From Hofstenia miamia (lineage: Eukaryota; Xenacoelomorpha; Acoela), in contig SCFE01000058.1 of assembly GCA_004352715.1 (NCBI GenBank), positions 358,826-422,825 on the forward strand: a stretch of DNA of 64,000 nucleotides, in the 5' to 3' direction. Position numbers and translations under genes: made by a program. The notes under the pieces are model-generated. The model did no database searches and was not told where the DNA came from. It was given only the letters and a program-made list of their open reading frames with translations. This document shows positions 1 to 13,449 of the stretch, piece by piece. Position 1 is the first letter of the stretch. Each line of letters begins with the position of its first letter.

Positions 1-720
1 GTCATTGAGAAACTTATTAGAGGCGTTAACTTTGATCTTTAATCCAAGATCTTGACTACTTAGGTTTCACTGTTGCAACTAAGTGATTTAGCACCTTTGA
101 GATGGATTTGAAATTGAAGATGTGTACGAATTTGAGCTGAAGTTGCATGCAATTGATTGCAAATGTCTGACCTTTAAAAATCATTTCATCATTATATATT
201 GCTGAATATGTCTTTGGATTTTTCCTGTCTATAAGGACAACTCTCTGTTAGTGAACAGCCATTTGCACCCGTAGGTATATATGCAGGTTCATTAAAAACA
301 TAGCATATCTATCATCTCTAGATATTTCATCAGTAACCCGCCTAGATTTGGTTCGCAACAATATTGTGAAGATTAATATAATTTTATGATATTTCTAGAA
401 ATATGCGGTGTTTTTGCTGATTATTTAATGACTTACATTTAAGATTAAACGCTTCGAAGATATATACAATATTTATCGGGAATTGAAAGGAGAAGGTCAG
501 ATCAACATTTGATCAAAAATCTACATATCTTTACAGCAAACATTTATAATAAGTGTAATCATATAAATTTTGTACATAATAAATATATTAAACGTGTTTA
601 TTTTTGCAAATAGAACTTACTTGTCTTTAAATAATTAACAAAGCTTGCAATTCTCAGAAAAGTAAACATAGTTTTGGGAGAAATCAAAATTCCTAAAATA
701 CATTGGATGGTTTTCATTTC
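1..720. other. No gene seen
   Basis: AT-rich sequence with short frames only. No splice-consistent exon chain, transposon motif or RNA gene was recognised. Confidence 0.5.
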
Positions 721-729
721 TAACCTATA

Positions 730-1010
730 GAACAGAACCAACTCAAGGTAAAATACCCTAAAAACCAATGCGAGCCAGATATAAAAATATTTGCAGTTTA
801 CCTAAATTTTTTGGTTGTAATAGGGCAAAAGAAGCTAATGTTTAACTACAAATTTTAACATGATTTCAATTACTGACTACTGAATTCAAGATTGAAACAA
901 TGCCAACAATATTTCAAGAAAGTTCTGTGGTGTTCAAGAGAGAATTAAAAAACGGAATTCTGCTGTCGAATGTAATGCTAACTCTTGGTAATCCTGAAGA
1001 AGAACGATTT
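730..1010 (+). mobile_element. hAT relic (ZMYM1/DUF4371-like), diverged copy
   Basis: Aligns by eye with 8590-8840, including an ATGCCA..ATATTTCA start and GTGGTGTTCAA. Here the frame is broken and the hallmark cysteine-histidine part is lost. Confidence 0.4.
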
Positions 1011-1019
1011 TTTCTATTT

Positions 1020-1340
1020 AAAAGACTAAAAATTTTTAATACCTTCCATTAGCTAAGATAAATTATGAAATTAATGAAGTCATGGGTAACCTTTAAATTG
1101 CATAACTGGAAAAAGTACTCTAATAAGAAATAATTATTAATTGCAATTAATAAATAGAACACAGTTGTTACATTCTTTATTGGTAGTTTTGTAGAATTTA
1201 TCTAATGCTACGTCTATATATTCACATTCTTTGATTATTTGGATAAAAGTAATCATTGCATAATTACTTTGAAAAATCATTATTATGTTTAACTTTGTTA
1301 TGAAGGAGGGACTTCGCAACTCTTTAATCCAGAGATGTAC

Positions 1341-1373
<33 letters not shown>

Positions 1374-3690
1374 ATAAAGAAAAGTAAGTAAAACAATTGA
1401 ACAAAACGTTAATCGAGTTAGCTGTCTTCCAAAAAATTACGAGATTGATAGCACTTTGTTTTAAAGTGGGCATATTTCATTTTAGCCACCTTCCTTCTTT
1501 GGTTTAAGAACTAATCTGAGTGTTAATTTAAAAAATCAGAATGTTGAAGAACAGGTTTTGATAAGTTCTTTATTTTTCACTAATGCGGCTTGATTCAGAG
1601 GAAATATTTTTGAGATGGAGAAGCACTAATAATAATTAGGTTATCAATAGTGGAATAGATCTCGTTGGTTATAGCCATTAATATAAAATAGAAACGTTGT
1701 CTTTTCCTTTGACTTTGGAAAAAAATTGAAATACTTGTACAATGGAGTTTAGAATTACAGCACTAGCTCCACAAATTTCCATAAAGCTTATTGGTTGAGA
1801 TTTCATCTCCACCTCACAGAATAATATATATGCAGATCTCCACCTCACTGTACACCACTGGATTTCAAAAAGTAGAATTTGATAATGCGTTGGTGCATTC
1901 AAATTATTATAATTAGCCCCAAAACTTTCACAATTATTATTATTAATCTGCAGTGCGTGCGGTGGCGACGAACGATAATTTTGGCTGGGGTGGTGAATTT
2001 AATGAAAACCATCACCACGCACACCTCTACTTGAAATCGAAGAGTTTTCTTTGAATTACCATGTCAAAGTTTAAAAAACTTTTAATTTTGAAACATTGGC
2101 AAGATTTTTGAATGATTTCATCTATTGCTTGTTCTGTTTTTTAGATTTGATGTTCTTAATATTTTGACATTAAGCATGTGCTATACACTACCATGTCATT
2201 TGAACTATTTCTGAACGAAGAACTGAAATTTCTGCTTACTGAGTCTATNTTAGATTTGATGTTCTTAATATTTTGACATTAAGCATGTGCTATACACTAC
2301 CATGTCATTTGAACTTTTTCTGAACGAAGAACTGAAATTTCTGCTTAATGAGTCTATATAAAAATCCTTAAAGTGGACAAGAGGCAAAGTTGTAGAAATA
2401 ATTAGAAGTCATTGTGTTTGCTTAATCAGAATAAGATTCAAATTAATAGAAATCCTAGCTGAGTTTGAGAAGAGCCAGATTTGCATTGTTGAAGCACAAA
2501 ATGGGGTAAAAGAGTCAGTTTTAACTTAATAGCAATAATTTGAAATGATTTGATGTGAATTTTTTTTTGCTCAGTATCAGCCTTACCCGAACATCTTTTA
2601 CAGTGATTGTATCTGCCTGATCGTCATTCGATGTGATTTTTTTGATTTTAGGTTAATTAGTTTGTCGAAAATCAACACAATTAATATGTTCAATCTAGTG
2701 TCCATTAATTTTTTCTGATTTGATCAATCAAAAAGATTCATGTAGTAGTTGAATTTTTCAAGTATGTTTACCAATGCTTAATTTTGGCACCTATAGGCTA
2801 AAGGGCATTTGATGATTCCTTTTTTCAAATTAATTTCTCAAGCTTACTTTTAAGCATCATCCTGTTAATTAACGGATCTTCTACCTTATTAAATTGTTTT
2901 GCCTATTTTATTGAATTTACTCTAGGAAGCAGTCACGATTCTTTCTTGTTTTCAAACTTAATTCGCTTAAATTAGTGGTTTCAAGCTTTGGTATGTTTTT
3001 TGTTGAGCAAAAGCAGTGCTTCATCCCCTCTTAGAAAAAAACATTTCCTCTCGAAGTCTCAGTTTCGTATCGTTTCAAATAGTCACAGTGCTATGAAACA
3101 TAAGGCTCAACATGATGTGAGCATCTATGAATGTATCCCGCAACTAATCAGATTACTCATTATCCCCTTTTTGTATTCAAAGCAGCATTTCTTACTGAAA
3201 ATACTAGGCAGGCATCTATAGGTCACCTACTTTGACAAAAACATCAGCTATATAATGATTGCTGGAAACTAATGATAGCTGTCACAATTATAATCTTCAT
3301 TGCTTTAAAACTCGCTTCTAAAATATAATTTGATTTTAAGTAAACCTCATAATGCTAAAAAATAGACAGAATCTTCACTCATGCATTATTTGGCAATATT
3401 TCATTGATTAATTCTATTTAATAAAATAAAATATGTTGCATTTTTGAAATTTGTATATTGTACATATCATGTCGTCTAGTCATAGAAAATTTATACGTCA
3501 TTTATGTTTATGGGTATTTTATGTATCTCATAGCCATATTTTCGGATGCCTTGTTAATTGCAATCACCAATTTCATTTTAATAATAATAATTCTTAAGCC
3601 AATATTTTTGTAATTTTAGAAAATTTAAGCATCTGGAAAAACTTATTGTACTTCCCCAGGGCAGATAAATTTGATTCATGCGCTACTGCT

Positions 3691-3729
<39 letters not shown>

Positions 3730-6050
3730 ACTTTAATTGCAAGCTTCATTTTATGTAAAACAACGAAAATCATAATTGAAAATACTTTCGGTACTTACTG
3801 CACGATCGTTAGTCAAAAACAAAAATTCATTGGTGGTAAAAATATAAAATAAAACAAACTAAAATAAATGAAGAGTTTGATGACATTTTTCGTCTTCGTA
3901 TTCCATATACTAAAACCGACCACAGTTTGTTATAAAATGCAATAAATGTTCTTCATCTTGTTGACAGTATACATAAATGTGAATAGTTTCGGTTTTTCTG
4001 TATAAATCATAGGCGAACATACAATTGTCAATGATAACGTCTAAGATAATTACTGCACAATGACGTGTTACAGATTTTAAGTAGGTACAAAACGATTTAT
4101 CTGGGACTTTAATAATTACACGGGGTGAAAAAATTTAGTTGACTGATTTTTCCACTGATTTCAGTCATTTTTAGACCAGAATTGTGAATTTGAATGCCCT
4201 TTTACACACAAAACCATACTGTTTGAGTAATATTTATTCGAAGTTTTAGAAAGCCAGCCTAGTATTGCCTCATTCAAAATGTCTGCGAATATATGCGGCA
4301 TTGGGACATTGAAGTTAAACTTTCCTTACTACTCATTTCCAACAGAAATCATTAACCTCAATTTCACTGTTGTGTCACATTGACTATCACAATAGGGAAA
4401 GAATATTTTTGACATACTTTCATGCTCCTTGCATACATACATAGTAACAATTCACTGTGTTTATAACAATATTACTCAGCTTTCTCTGCAAATATCATTC
4501 CCTTTATTCTGAAAAATCAAAGCTTTATATGTTGTGGTGGTCCAAAAAAATATTAAGAACCATATAAAATATTTTTAGGAATTTAGCATTTATCAGGATA
4601 TTTGATTTTCACACCCAAGTAATATATTCTTGGCTATTTAAATACAAACAGTCTTTGTCATCTGTCACAATAGTGACAGTTGGCTTTCTCTATAAAAAGG
4701 GATTTTTTTGTATATACTGCAATCAATACAACTCTTGAACCTGTACTCCACAGGATTGACTTCCAATACATAAACGTCCTGATATTAAAGTATGCATGTT
4801 CAACCTACAAAACATTTTCAAATAACAAGTGAACCAATCTAATAGCATTATTCTATCAGAATCTCCAATAGCTACATGAGATAAACCTAAATTTTCTTTC
4901 CTAGATTGAAAAGATGGGATATTGCCAGGAATTTCTACTAAACTTCATTTTCTGAAATGTCAATTGAATCTTTTTCATGAAAATTTATGTTTTTTTAGTA
5001 GCGAACAAACGGAAAATTACACAACTACTCAAGAGACTTATTTACGAGTGTGGGTATATCTAGAACATATTGGAGTGTGCAGAAAATAATACCTTGGGAA
5101 AATAATTCGGCCTCATATAATTTATGTAGGTTCAGATCAATGAAAACAATCTATTATTTGATGACTAAAGGAAAGTTTGTAGAAAAGCTAAGAGTCTTGA
5201 TAATATCTCAATTAAAGAAACAGGAAAACTATCCTATTTAGACTATATTTTGGCTTCATGGCTTCTGGACGAATACAAAACATATGCTTAAGTTAAAATC
5301 CAAATACAATTACATGCTTGTGTAAAATTAAAAACGTTTTTTGAGGATTTTTGGTGTTTCCATAATATTAAAATATCCGAATTCGTAAATTCAATGACCT
5401 ATTTAGGCAATAAATTCAATTTCATAATAATTTTTAAAGTATGGTTTTTACTATAAAAATGACTTTAAATTCGTTTTCAGCAACATCAAATTGACCAGAA
5501 ACATCGAAAAAACTCCTCAACTAAGAAAAAAATATTTTTTTTACACAGTGCTATATATCCTAAATCGCCTAAATCAGTTGTTCGATTTAATTTTCTACGA
5601 TTCCATAAAATGATTTAAACGCTGTATTTTCAGAGCATCTATAACTAAGTTTTAAAAAAGAGATATTGGACATATTATATGTTTGCAAACGGAAATCTTA
5701 GTATTTGTTGTAAATTCAAAATATAATCCTTAATCCATGCCGTATGCAATGTTGCATCTGATTTGTAAAATTTGGATGATAATACTTAGAATTTGTTGTA
5801 ACAAGCGCTCTTCTCGCTTTGGTATAGATTTAGGAAACTTTAAAAGGAATTTTACGATATTGGTTCCATGATTTATATCTAATGGTGGACAATAAGTTGT
5901 AGTTTCTAAATCATCGCTTTCCATTTTGCAACAATTGCTGTTTTCATTGCTTTACATTGGAATTTATGAATTTCTTAGTATATTTAAATAATCAAATTAT
6001 GCAAGCATAGTTATGGATTGGAGCTACAATTGATGCAAAAAACTTTCTAG
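1020..6050. other. Intergenic, no gene recognised
   Basis: AT-rich with TA arrays near 1340-1372 and 3694-3723. A short GC-richer patch at 1931-2030 looks like a decayed DNA-transposon end. Small frames here have no recognisable motif. Confidence 0.4.
2142..2356. repeat. Direct duplication of about 107 bp across a single N
   Basis: The block starting TTAGATTTGATGTTCTTAAT at about 2142 is repeated from 2250 with only a couple of differences. The junction is one N at 2249. This looks like an assembly seam joining overlapping haplotypes or contigs rather than a biological repeat. Confidence 0.75.
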
Positions 6051-6109
6051 TTGTATTGGATGTAACCCCTATAGAGCACATCATGTTTCCTTTATAAAAG
6101 TCCAAGCAG

Positions 6110-6560
6110 AGAAAAAGCAAACATTATTAATGACAATAAACTTTGAAAAAGCTTTTATTATACACATTGAAGTTGTTTGGGGTTAATAGCAAATTCTTTA
6201 TGGTAGTAAGAAACTTTTTTTCTCAAAGTACATGTAGATATAAACGTATAAAATGGTGTGACAAAACGTAGAAATTAGGTTGCCACAAGGTTTTGATTTA
6301 TCTCCATTAATATATATTTCATATATCAATGATAAACTTGTTCTCATTCTCAATCATATAAATATTTTGATGATGGTACAATTTTATAATCAGCTTCAAA
6401 TGTACATTCGCATATCAAAGAATGCATCTAGATTGTAATAATGTTGATGCATGGAGTAGAAAATGGACATTAATGGCTAATGCAGCAAAATCAGAAACTG
6501 TACCAATTTATATAAAAAATAAAATAGGTAATACAGAAATTGATTCATAAATTTGTAAAT
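6110..6560 (+). pseudogene. Decayed LINE reverse transcriptase
   Basis: Across several frames the palm motifs can be read: INFEKAF (motif A), RLPQGFDLSPLIYISYIND (motif B), YFDDGT (motif C) and DAWSRKWTLMANAAKSET (thumb entry). Frameshifts and stops between them show it is dead. It is of the jockey/CR1 general type. Confidence 0.7.
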
Positions 6561-6689
6561 ATTTATTCACCTACGGAAATTCTAGGGATTTGGTTTGATT
6601 GACTTAATAAATCAGACGTTTTCAATTTTTAAAAGAGTCTGCCAACAACAGGATTAGGTAAAATTAAGTTCAGATAACAAATGTAAATT

Positions 6690-8590
6690 GACATAATTTC
6701 TTTTTTTTTCAATGAGGAATGATAATATATTCCTAATATAAATCCCATTTCTTAACGCCACAATGTTATTGGTGAAATAACTATCCATAATCATCTTATG
6801 TCAGGGTGAAATTGAAAAACATTTCTAACGATATGCCAGCTAAAAAAGCTGTTAGCTGTAAACAGCAACTTTTGTGTGCTAACCAGTGGGGTCGGAAGTG
6901 GGATGGCAAGGGTGGCAGTTGCCACAACAATATTCTTACTGGGATAGAAGTGCCACCTCAATACTTTAAATTAATGTACTGACTAACACACAGACACAAA
7001 AATATAACTCAAATTTTATCAACATAAATTAAACGCTCAAAATATTATCTTTAATGTATGTATTTAAGTTGCCAATGAATAATGGTATATTTATGCTTTT
7101 ACATTTATGAAAAAATAAATTGCATGTAAATTGTAACAAAAATATCAATTTTTCCAACAAAAATAGTTTAATGCCCCAAAGTATTAGAATTTTAAGCAAC
7201 TAATACTAATTTTAGATAGTCATTTCCAATATTTTCAGTTTCTTGAATACAAAACAAAAGATTAAATTAGCAATGTCTTACATATAAAATTATGAAAATA
7301 TTTTTATAAAATTTTGAACAAATATGTTATCGAATTTAGGAGTGTAAAGGACAGTATTTTGCACCAAATGCTAACAATTATTTTGACAACTATATTAAAT
7401 TATTTGCAATAAGCAGTCTTTGGAGAATCAGTTTTGAAATCACTTGTCACAATTCATCAACATACGATATCACATAAACTTTGAATAGATTTATGAAAAT
7501 ATATTTCTTCAATCATTTATGATCATTTCAATCCACAGCATCCCACTTTCAAAGCGAAGATTCCTTGAGAACCTAACTGCAAGTTATAGAAAACAACAAT
7601 GGAGGGTTTCTTCTCAGCTGAAACCACCAATAATGGATTGAAAAAGTTGACCAACAAAACTGGTTTAGTCCTTCGCTCTGAAATAATTCCAAGCACTCAT
7701 TCTCAGAACAAAATATTTTTCTGTCACCCCAAGTTCCTATGTATAAGGCTTTTACTTGATCAGATTGTTCCAAGAAACCTAGATTAGAGGATGACCATCT
7801 AATTCTTGTCTGTAGAAATATCACATCAACATCAAGGTTTGGCATTAAAATTTGAATAGCAACAAATTCAGCATGGCTTCAATGTTCTAATTTAGTATTT
7901 GAATAACAATATAAACAATACGCTATTGAATGATTACTTTTCCTCGCATTACAAATCCAAACAATTATTCATCTACAATTCAGGCATAACTACATACTTC
8001 ACAATATAGGGGTACGTACAGTGCCTTATTACCTCATGTTCAACTGTGCCATGGCCCTGCACCTAAATGAAAAATTAGCTGCAGACATTTTCTTGCAGTT
8101 GTTAGAATTTAAATACAACAAATTTATAACAAAATTTGAAAGAGAATTATTCCTTGAGAATTGTTTGAAAAACCAAGGTTCATAATATATTTAAAATTCA
8201 TTTAAATTATCAACATATTCCAATATATATGAAGCCTAAGTCATATGACTTGAGTTTTGGTAAATGAAATATTAACCAAAGAAAATTTGAAAACCCCATA
8301 CATGCTTTACTAAGACTTGTAGCTGTAATAATATTTTTTTGAGTAAAGAGGACTATTTTTTAAAGGTGAAAATGAAATAATATGCACAAATCAAAATTAA
8401 ACGTTCCATGGATATATTGAACGATTGGCACAATTTGATCGGATTTTGAAAAATCATTTATCTCGCTTGGGGAATGTTGAAAAGGAGTAGTTTCACATTT
8501 ATCTTCTATAATATATAATTTACTCATTTAGTCAATTGTACATTATTAAAAGTGAGAACAGTGAAATTCTATAGTATTAAAGCAGATTCA
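6690..8590. other. Intergenic with a possible hAT end
   Basis: CAGTGGGGTCGGAAGTGG at about 6884 resembles a hAT terminal repeat. No partner was found with confidence. The 7573-7845 minus frame has no recognisable motif. Confidence 0.3.
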
Positions 8591-8627
8591 ACCCAAGGTA
8601 TCTCTTTCTGATTATTCAAAATTTGTT

Positions 8628-8882
8628 TTGTGCTGTCAAAGAACCAATGGTGAACTGGTTATAGAATTATTTGCAGTTTATAATAAATTTTTTTTTACGA
8701 TAGAGCAGCACAAACTGATGTATGAAACTACAGAGCATAATACTCTAGAAATGCCAGAAACATTTCAGGGAAGTACTGTGGTGTTCAAACAAAAATTAAA
8801 AAACAATTCCCTTGCCGAATTTGCTCCCTGTTCCACACATTCTTTGAATTTTGTCAGTTTACATTTTGCATATGCTGCTTAG
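8628..8882 (+). pseudogene. hAT transposase fragment (ZMYM1/DUF4371-like)
   Basis: The frame contains TVVFKQKLKNNSLAEFAPC followed by STHSLNFVSLH. In ZMYM1-like hAT proteins a K-x-L-K..N..EF.PC..HSLNL.G.HA block is typical. The fragment lacks the rest of the catalytic region. Confidence 0.5.
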
Positions 8883-8899
8883 GTGCTGCTACGTTTTTT

Positions 8900-10190
8900 T
8901 CATTTGATCAAAAATTCCTCACTTTTTTCATGATCTACATATAGATGGGAGCTACTTGTACCAATAACAAATAAAGCAACTGTTGGAAAGCCGTCATCAA
9001 ATACGTGATGCTCTGCTAGATGTCATGCAAATGTACATTACATGAGAAATATATTCAGCATTGGCAAAAATGAAAATTAAAAGGGACAGAAAATCAGTCA
9101 TCTTCACGGTATTTTACGAGTGAAATTTTTAAGTAGTATTTCCATGAATTTTTTACTTGTTCAATTTTTTGAAACAAGCAAATATTTTCAATCAACACCT
9201 ACATTCATTTTAAAAAGGGCGTTTTTTGTACGACAGCCTAGTATGTTTGATTAAATTCAACAAAAACCAATTTTAAGATTGAGAAGCAAGCTACTAGTAA
9301 ATAACCATAGCTATTCCTTCTATAAAAAAGCATAATCTTGCTGATATAGAAAATGACAATGGTCATGTATTTTCAGAAAATGTTAGAGTTAGAAGTATTT
9401 TTGGATTTTTGGATTTTATAAGTGCTAAATTGGTAACCTATAATCTAAATACCAAATATAGAATTATGTGTAAAATAGAATCACTAACAAATGTTTAAAA
9501 ATAATGAAATGAAAAGTTTCCCTTAGATCTCGATCATGTGGATGAATTTACCAATAAATTAATTTAGTTTTCACAGTGTTTATCCAATCTTAATGACATG
9601 ATTTCTCCCTATATAATTTTACGTAATTTATGGTGTATAAATGGAGGTAGTTCCTGACTAGTTTTCCAAATATTTCATTGCCTTCCATATATATTTAACG
9701 CTACCTATTGCCAATACTGAAGGAGAAAGATATTTTTTCTGCTTAAGAAAGAACAAAATATTTAGTGTCTTCTTTTAGTCATGATTAATTGTGAGATTTA
9801 TCTCCTCTAGACATTGATTCATGAAGTGATAGATGATTTTTTCAAAGTACAAAGCAGGAACAACTGCCCTAATAAAAATAAATATTAATAATTTCAGTTA
9901 ATAAATACAAACCATTGTTGCATTCTTAGTTTAATATAAATTATTTATTGGCACACCTGTATATCCATTTTCTAATATTATGTGGATAATAAAAATCATC
10001 AACAATTCAAATTTATTGTGAAAGGTTTAATCCAGCTCTGGGTAAGTATATGAAAAACATTTCTCATTGGACTCTTTGTATTTTTGCGGTTTTTTTCATC
10101 AAATTGAAAATAAATTTTCAAAAGTGAAAAACGTTTCTCTGTCTTTGTTTCTCGAAATATTGTTTAGTCATGGTCCAATTAAAGTAAATC
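8900..10190. other. No gene seen
   Basis: AT-rich, with only short frames. No recognisable motif or repeat boundary. Confidence 0.4.
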
Positions 10191-10260
10191 GCTATGGTAA
10201 CATGAAATTTTCCATTTCTTTTCTTGTTATAACTTTATACGCCTTCTTCGCAACATGCTG

Positions 10261-10506
10261 CTAATTGTGATTTAGATCTTCACTATTAGCATAAAGCTTC
10301 GTGAACATGACACGATCATCAAGTATTTGTTCCGCAAACACTAAAAACTCTTCAATTCTCCATGATATTTTCGCTAACACGTCATTATGAGATGCTCTGC
10401 GGTTGCGTGAATACGACGGTAACATTGACCAATTGAACGCTAATGGAAATGCAATGTTTGCAAGGCGGAAGAGCTTCATCATCTTCAAAACTAGATCTTT
10501 ATACAT
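10261..10506 (-). CDS. Unassigned coding-like ORF or terminal exon, 81 codons
   Basis: Not recognised. The minus-strand frame contains MMKLFRLANIAFPLAFNWSM (possible signal-like start at the second and third methionines) followed by a charged, amphipathic region with SWRIEEFLVFAEQILDDRV and an end at EDLNHN. Codon choice is GC-balanced with many CpG steps (GCG, CCG, TCG, CGC), unlike the AT-rich surroundings. The frame could be one exon of a spliced gene, since a TTTTGAAG acceptor-like string precedes ATGATG. No transposon signature was seen. Confidence 0.35.
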   Translation of the reverse strand: MYKDLVLKMMKLFRLANIAFPLAFNWSMLPSYSRNRRASHNDVLAKISWRIEEFLVFAEQILDDRVMFTKLYANSEDLNHN

Positions 10507-10868
10507 AATCGATTAAAATTATTTTTGGGTTTGGATTTTGTTTATTAAAATATTAATATATTCATTAAATTAAGATAAAATTATAGCACAGTGTGTATTC
10601 TTGAACTTGCGAAAAGAAGTCTAAGGTCATGATATCAATAATTGCTGAGGTTTATTCAAAAGCTGTAGAATAACAAATTACTACGCTGTCCTAAAATGCA
10701 AATAATTTAAAAATCTATTGGCATATAAGCTTAGGAAATTTTGCCCCCTGAATGTTGAGTTGCTTTCGACGCCTCTGCTGTTAACACTTTCGATATTCTT
10801 TTACTTAGTCCTTAGATTGAATAGATAAAAAATTCGTAGATAAGCTCTGACATTGTGTATGGATAGGA

Positions 10869-11054
10869 TTAAGGGCGTACACTAAGTTTTTACGGTCATG
10901 TGAAAACATTGAAAAATAGACTTTTAAAATGAATTTCCCGACTTAGTTTATAAATTTTTTTACCGAATATTATTTGATTTAACCAAATAAAATCAGTTTT
11001 AAAAAACAGACAGGGAGAACATTCCACCACGGTTCTCATTGTGTACACCACTGG
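10869..11054 (+). mobile_element. Diverged copy of the hAT-type MITE seen at 38102-38340
   Basis: Aligns with the 38.1-38.3 kb element over its right two thirds and ends GTACACCACTG. Its left end is GGGCGTACAC. Flanks GATAGGAT and GATAAGAA match at 6 of 8, compatible with an aged 8-bp target duplication. Confidence 0.55.
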
Positions 11055-11499
11055 ATAAGAAAGAATAACATTGTTTTTAAACAGATTTAAAAGAAAGCAT
11101 TGTACTGTAAAAGAAACTATAAAAACAACTATTAAGCCAGAACTTCAAGGTGAATTTTAAAATGGATAACTTATCTAAAAAACAAGTCGTCTGCTTGTAT
11201 CACTGTACAAATTATCTGTTATGATTAAGGCAACAAAAAATGAAACCATAAAATTTGTTTTTGGACCTAAAAAACTTAACTTTATGTCACAGTCGACACG
11301 TGCCCCCTAGAGGGCTCCAGAATAAAACTAATTTATATAATGATGTTTATTAGTAGTTTTACATATTTGATTATTTTACTATTTCATCAAATCAGTACTC
11401 TATGATTATTATGATTAGGCCTATTACAAATGAAGCGTCAATAGAGAGAATATTAACAGCTAAATTCTAGATAAATATTAAGACTTCCAATAATAATTC

Positions 11500-11720
11500 C
11501 GTTGTAATTTATTTACAGACAAGCTCACACTGTGTCATGTGCCCAACACGTAGCTCTGGTTGAAAGTGTTTATGAGCCTGCTATTGCAAAGGGGTCTTAT
11601 CAATGCTAGACAAAAGCTGTGGAATATAAGCAATAGTTTACTAATGCGTACGGCCAGCGAGAAACATAGTTTCTGAGTCATCCTTAATAATGGCTTCATA
11701 TGAGTAGGTAAGACATGCAG
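11500..11720 (+). repeat. Dispersed repeat, copy 1
   Basis: Contains AAGCTCACACTGTGTCATGT and GAGCCTGCTATTGCAAAGGG. An inverted copy lies at about 19440-19670. Family unknown; no protein frame is convincing. Confidence 0.6.
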
Positions 11721-11729
11721 TTATTACAT

Positions 11730-13390
11730 TTAAGTTCGGAGACCTACCTAAAATATATTTCTTATTGCAATTAGAATTGAGCGGAGACGAATTTTTACGT
11801 TTTTCTTCTTGCTATGGCAATAAAAATTTAATATTCATAATTATAAATATTATCATTTTTTCTAAATATGCGCCATTTGGATTTAGATATCATAAACTAT
11901 AATAATGTGAATACAAGAAATTTTATATTTTATTTTCTTTTATTTCAAATTCAAAATTTTCTTTCCAATGAAAATGTTTATCAAAAAATAGTTGTTTTTG
12001 ATTAAGTAAATTTTTCTTTGGATGTTTGTTATATTTAAATAATTTTGATAAAAAACATTTGGCCTGGATTGAGTGTAGTACATAGAAATTTATTGCCCTA
12101 GATGAACTTTCATAAGGCTAAGTAGTGATGTGTCCCTTCGTAGTCTGATTTTTAGATCCGACCCTGCTCTATCAATAGCGTTTGAAACCCAGTACCCAAT
12201 AATCAATCGCGGCGGCCTCTGTAGGACCCTGATAGATTATTTCCAAGTATCAATGTAATCCTTATATAGAAAGCTATGCCACTTCTACTATTACCATAAT
12301 AATAATCAGATTTAACGCAAGAACATATTTCTTTGTTACACTTTAACCTTAGGTTAAATAATATTAGCTTATACAAATCATGGACATAATTAGAAGCTGA
12401 TCTTTGCAAGTTTGACACACCGCTAAGTTAAACAACTGACATTGGCGTCACTGTAATTTTGATGGCCTGGTACAAGATGTCAATACGGGGCCACAGCCAC
12501 ACTTTTCAATCCCCCCTCCCAATTGTATGTATTAAATCTTCAGTGCTCGTTTGGTGCATATAAGCTACTCTATACTATATATTTTGTCATATTTATAAAA
12601 GTACTCTGTTATTTTGATATCTTGGGTTCCCAAAGGGTTGCAAATTCCAATCTTGTGGCCCCAATTTTGTATAAAATTGTTTACAGTAATCTTTATTTTT
12701 ATTTTTGGAAAATGACAAATTTTATTGCCATTTGGGGGCCCGGTGTCAACTGAGCAGAGTACCAATAGTCATAGAGGTTTACTGTGAGCTTTGCTCACTT
12801 TATAATTAATCATCTGCATTTTTACGCCATAGGATGCAAAAATCTCTTATTGTTTCACACGTAACTATTCTAGCGCCTTCACTGCTACTGCAACTAATTA
12901 GAGTGCGGTTGGAAATTGTGAACTCGCATTTTGTTAATAGTAATCATGTAAATAACTGCATTCATACGGCTTTGTAATTTTTCATACGTCGTTTTTTGTA
13001 AATGTTCTATTTGTTTGCAACTAATATCGAATCGAATCTAAAAAAACAAGATTCTATGCGTATTTTAAATTGCTAATAACAGCCTAAAAACTAAGCAATT
13101 GTTTTACAATAATTAATTCTACAGCATTAGCTTTAGTCCACAAAGAATAATTAAATGACAAACGTATTTAATCTGTTTGATCTAGAAAAGACTTCAAAAG
13201 ATGTTTGATGACGTGTCATTCAAAACAATATTGAATGCCAAATCTTTTCTAGATAATTAACTAATCATTCACAGGATTTCTGAGTTTACCTCATTTAAGA
13301 AAATAATAGTCCTTAGAATTCAGGCTAATACCTAGGGTTATCCAAAAGCTGATAAGGTTAAATTACGGTATATGCTAATAAAGTTAAGAT
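11730..13390. other. Intergenic
   Basis: AT-rich, with a GC-richer patch at about 12440-12530 and 12620-12770 that may be a decayed element. No gene recognised. Confidence 0.35.
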
Positions 13391-13449
13391 TTCCACTGCT
13401 GTATATATAAATATATATATATATATATATACAAGCTGAGCAAAACAAA

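Noticed and set aside
3646-3852. 68-codon frame with Tyr-Ile repeats
   Set aside because: Translation of a TA microsatellite.
7573-7845. 90-codon minus frame
   Set aside because: No recognisable motif, codons follow base composition, and it overlaps an opposite frame.
10202-10263. Signal-peptide-like MKFSISFLVITLYAFFATCC on +
   Set aside because: It ends at TAA with no usable donor and no following exon chain, so it is probably a shadow frame.
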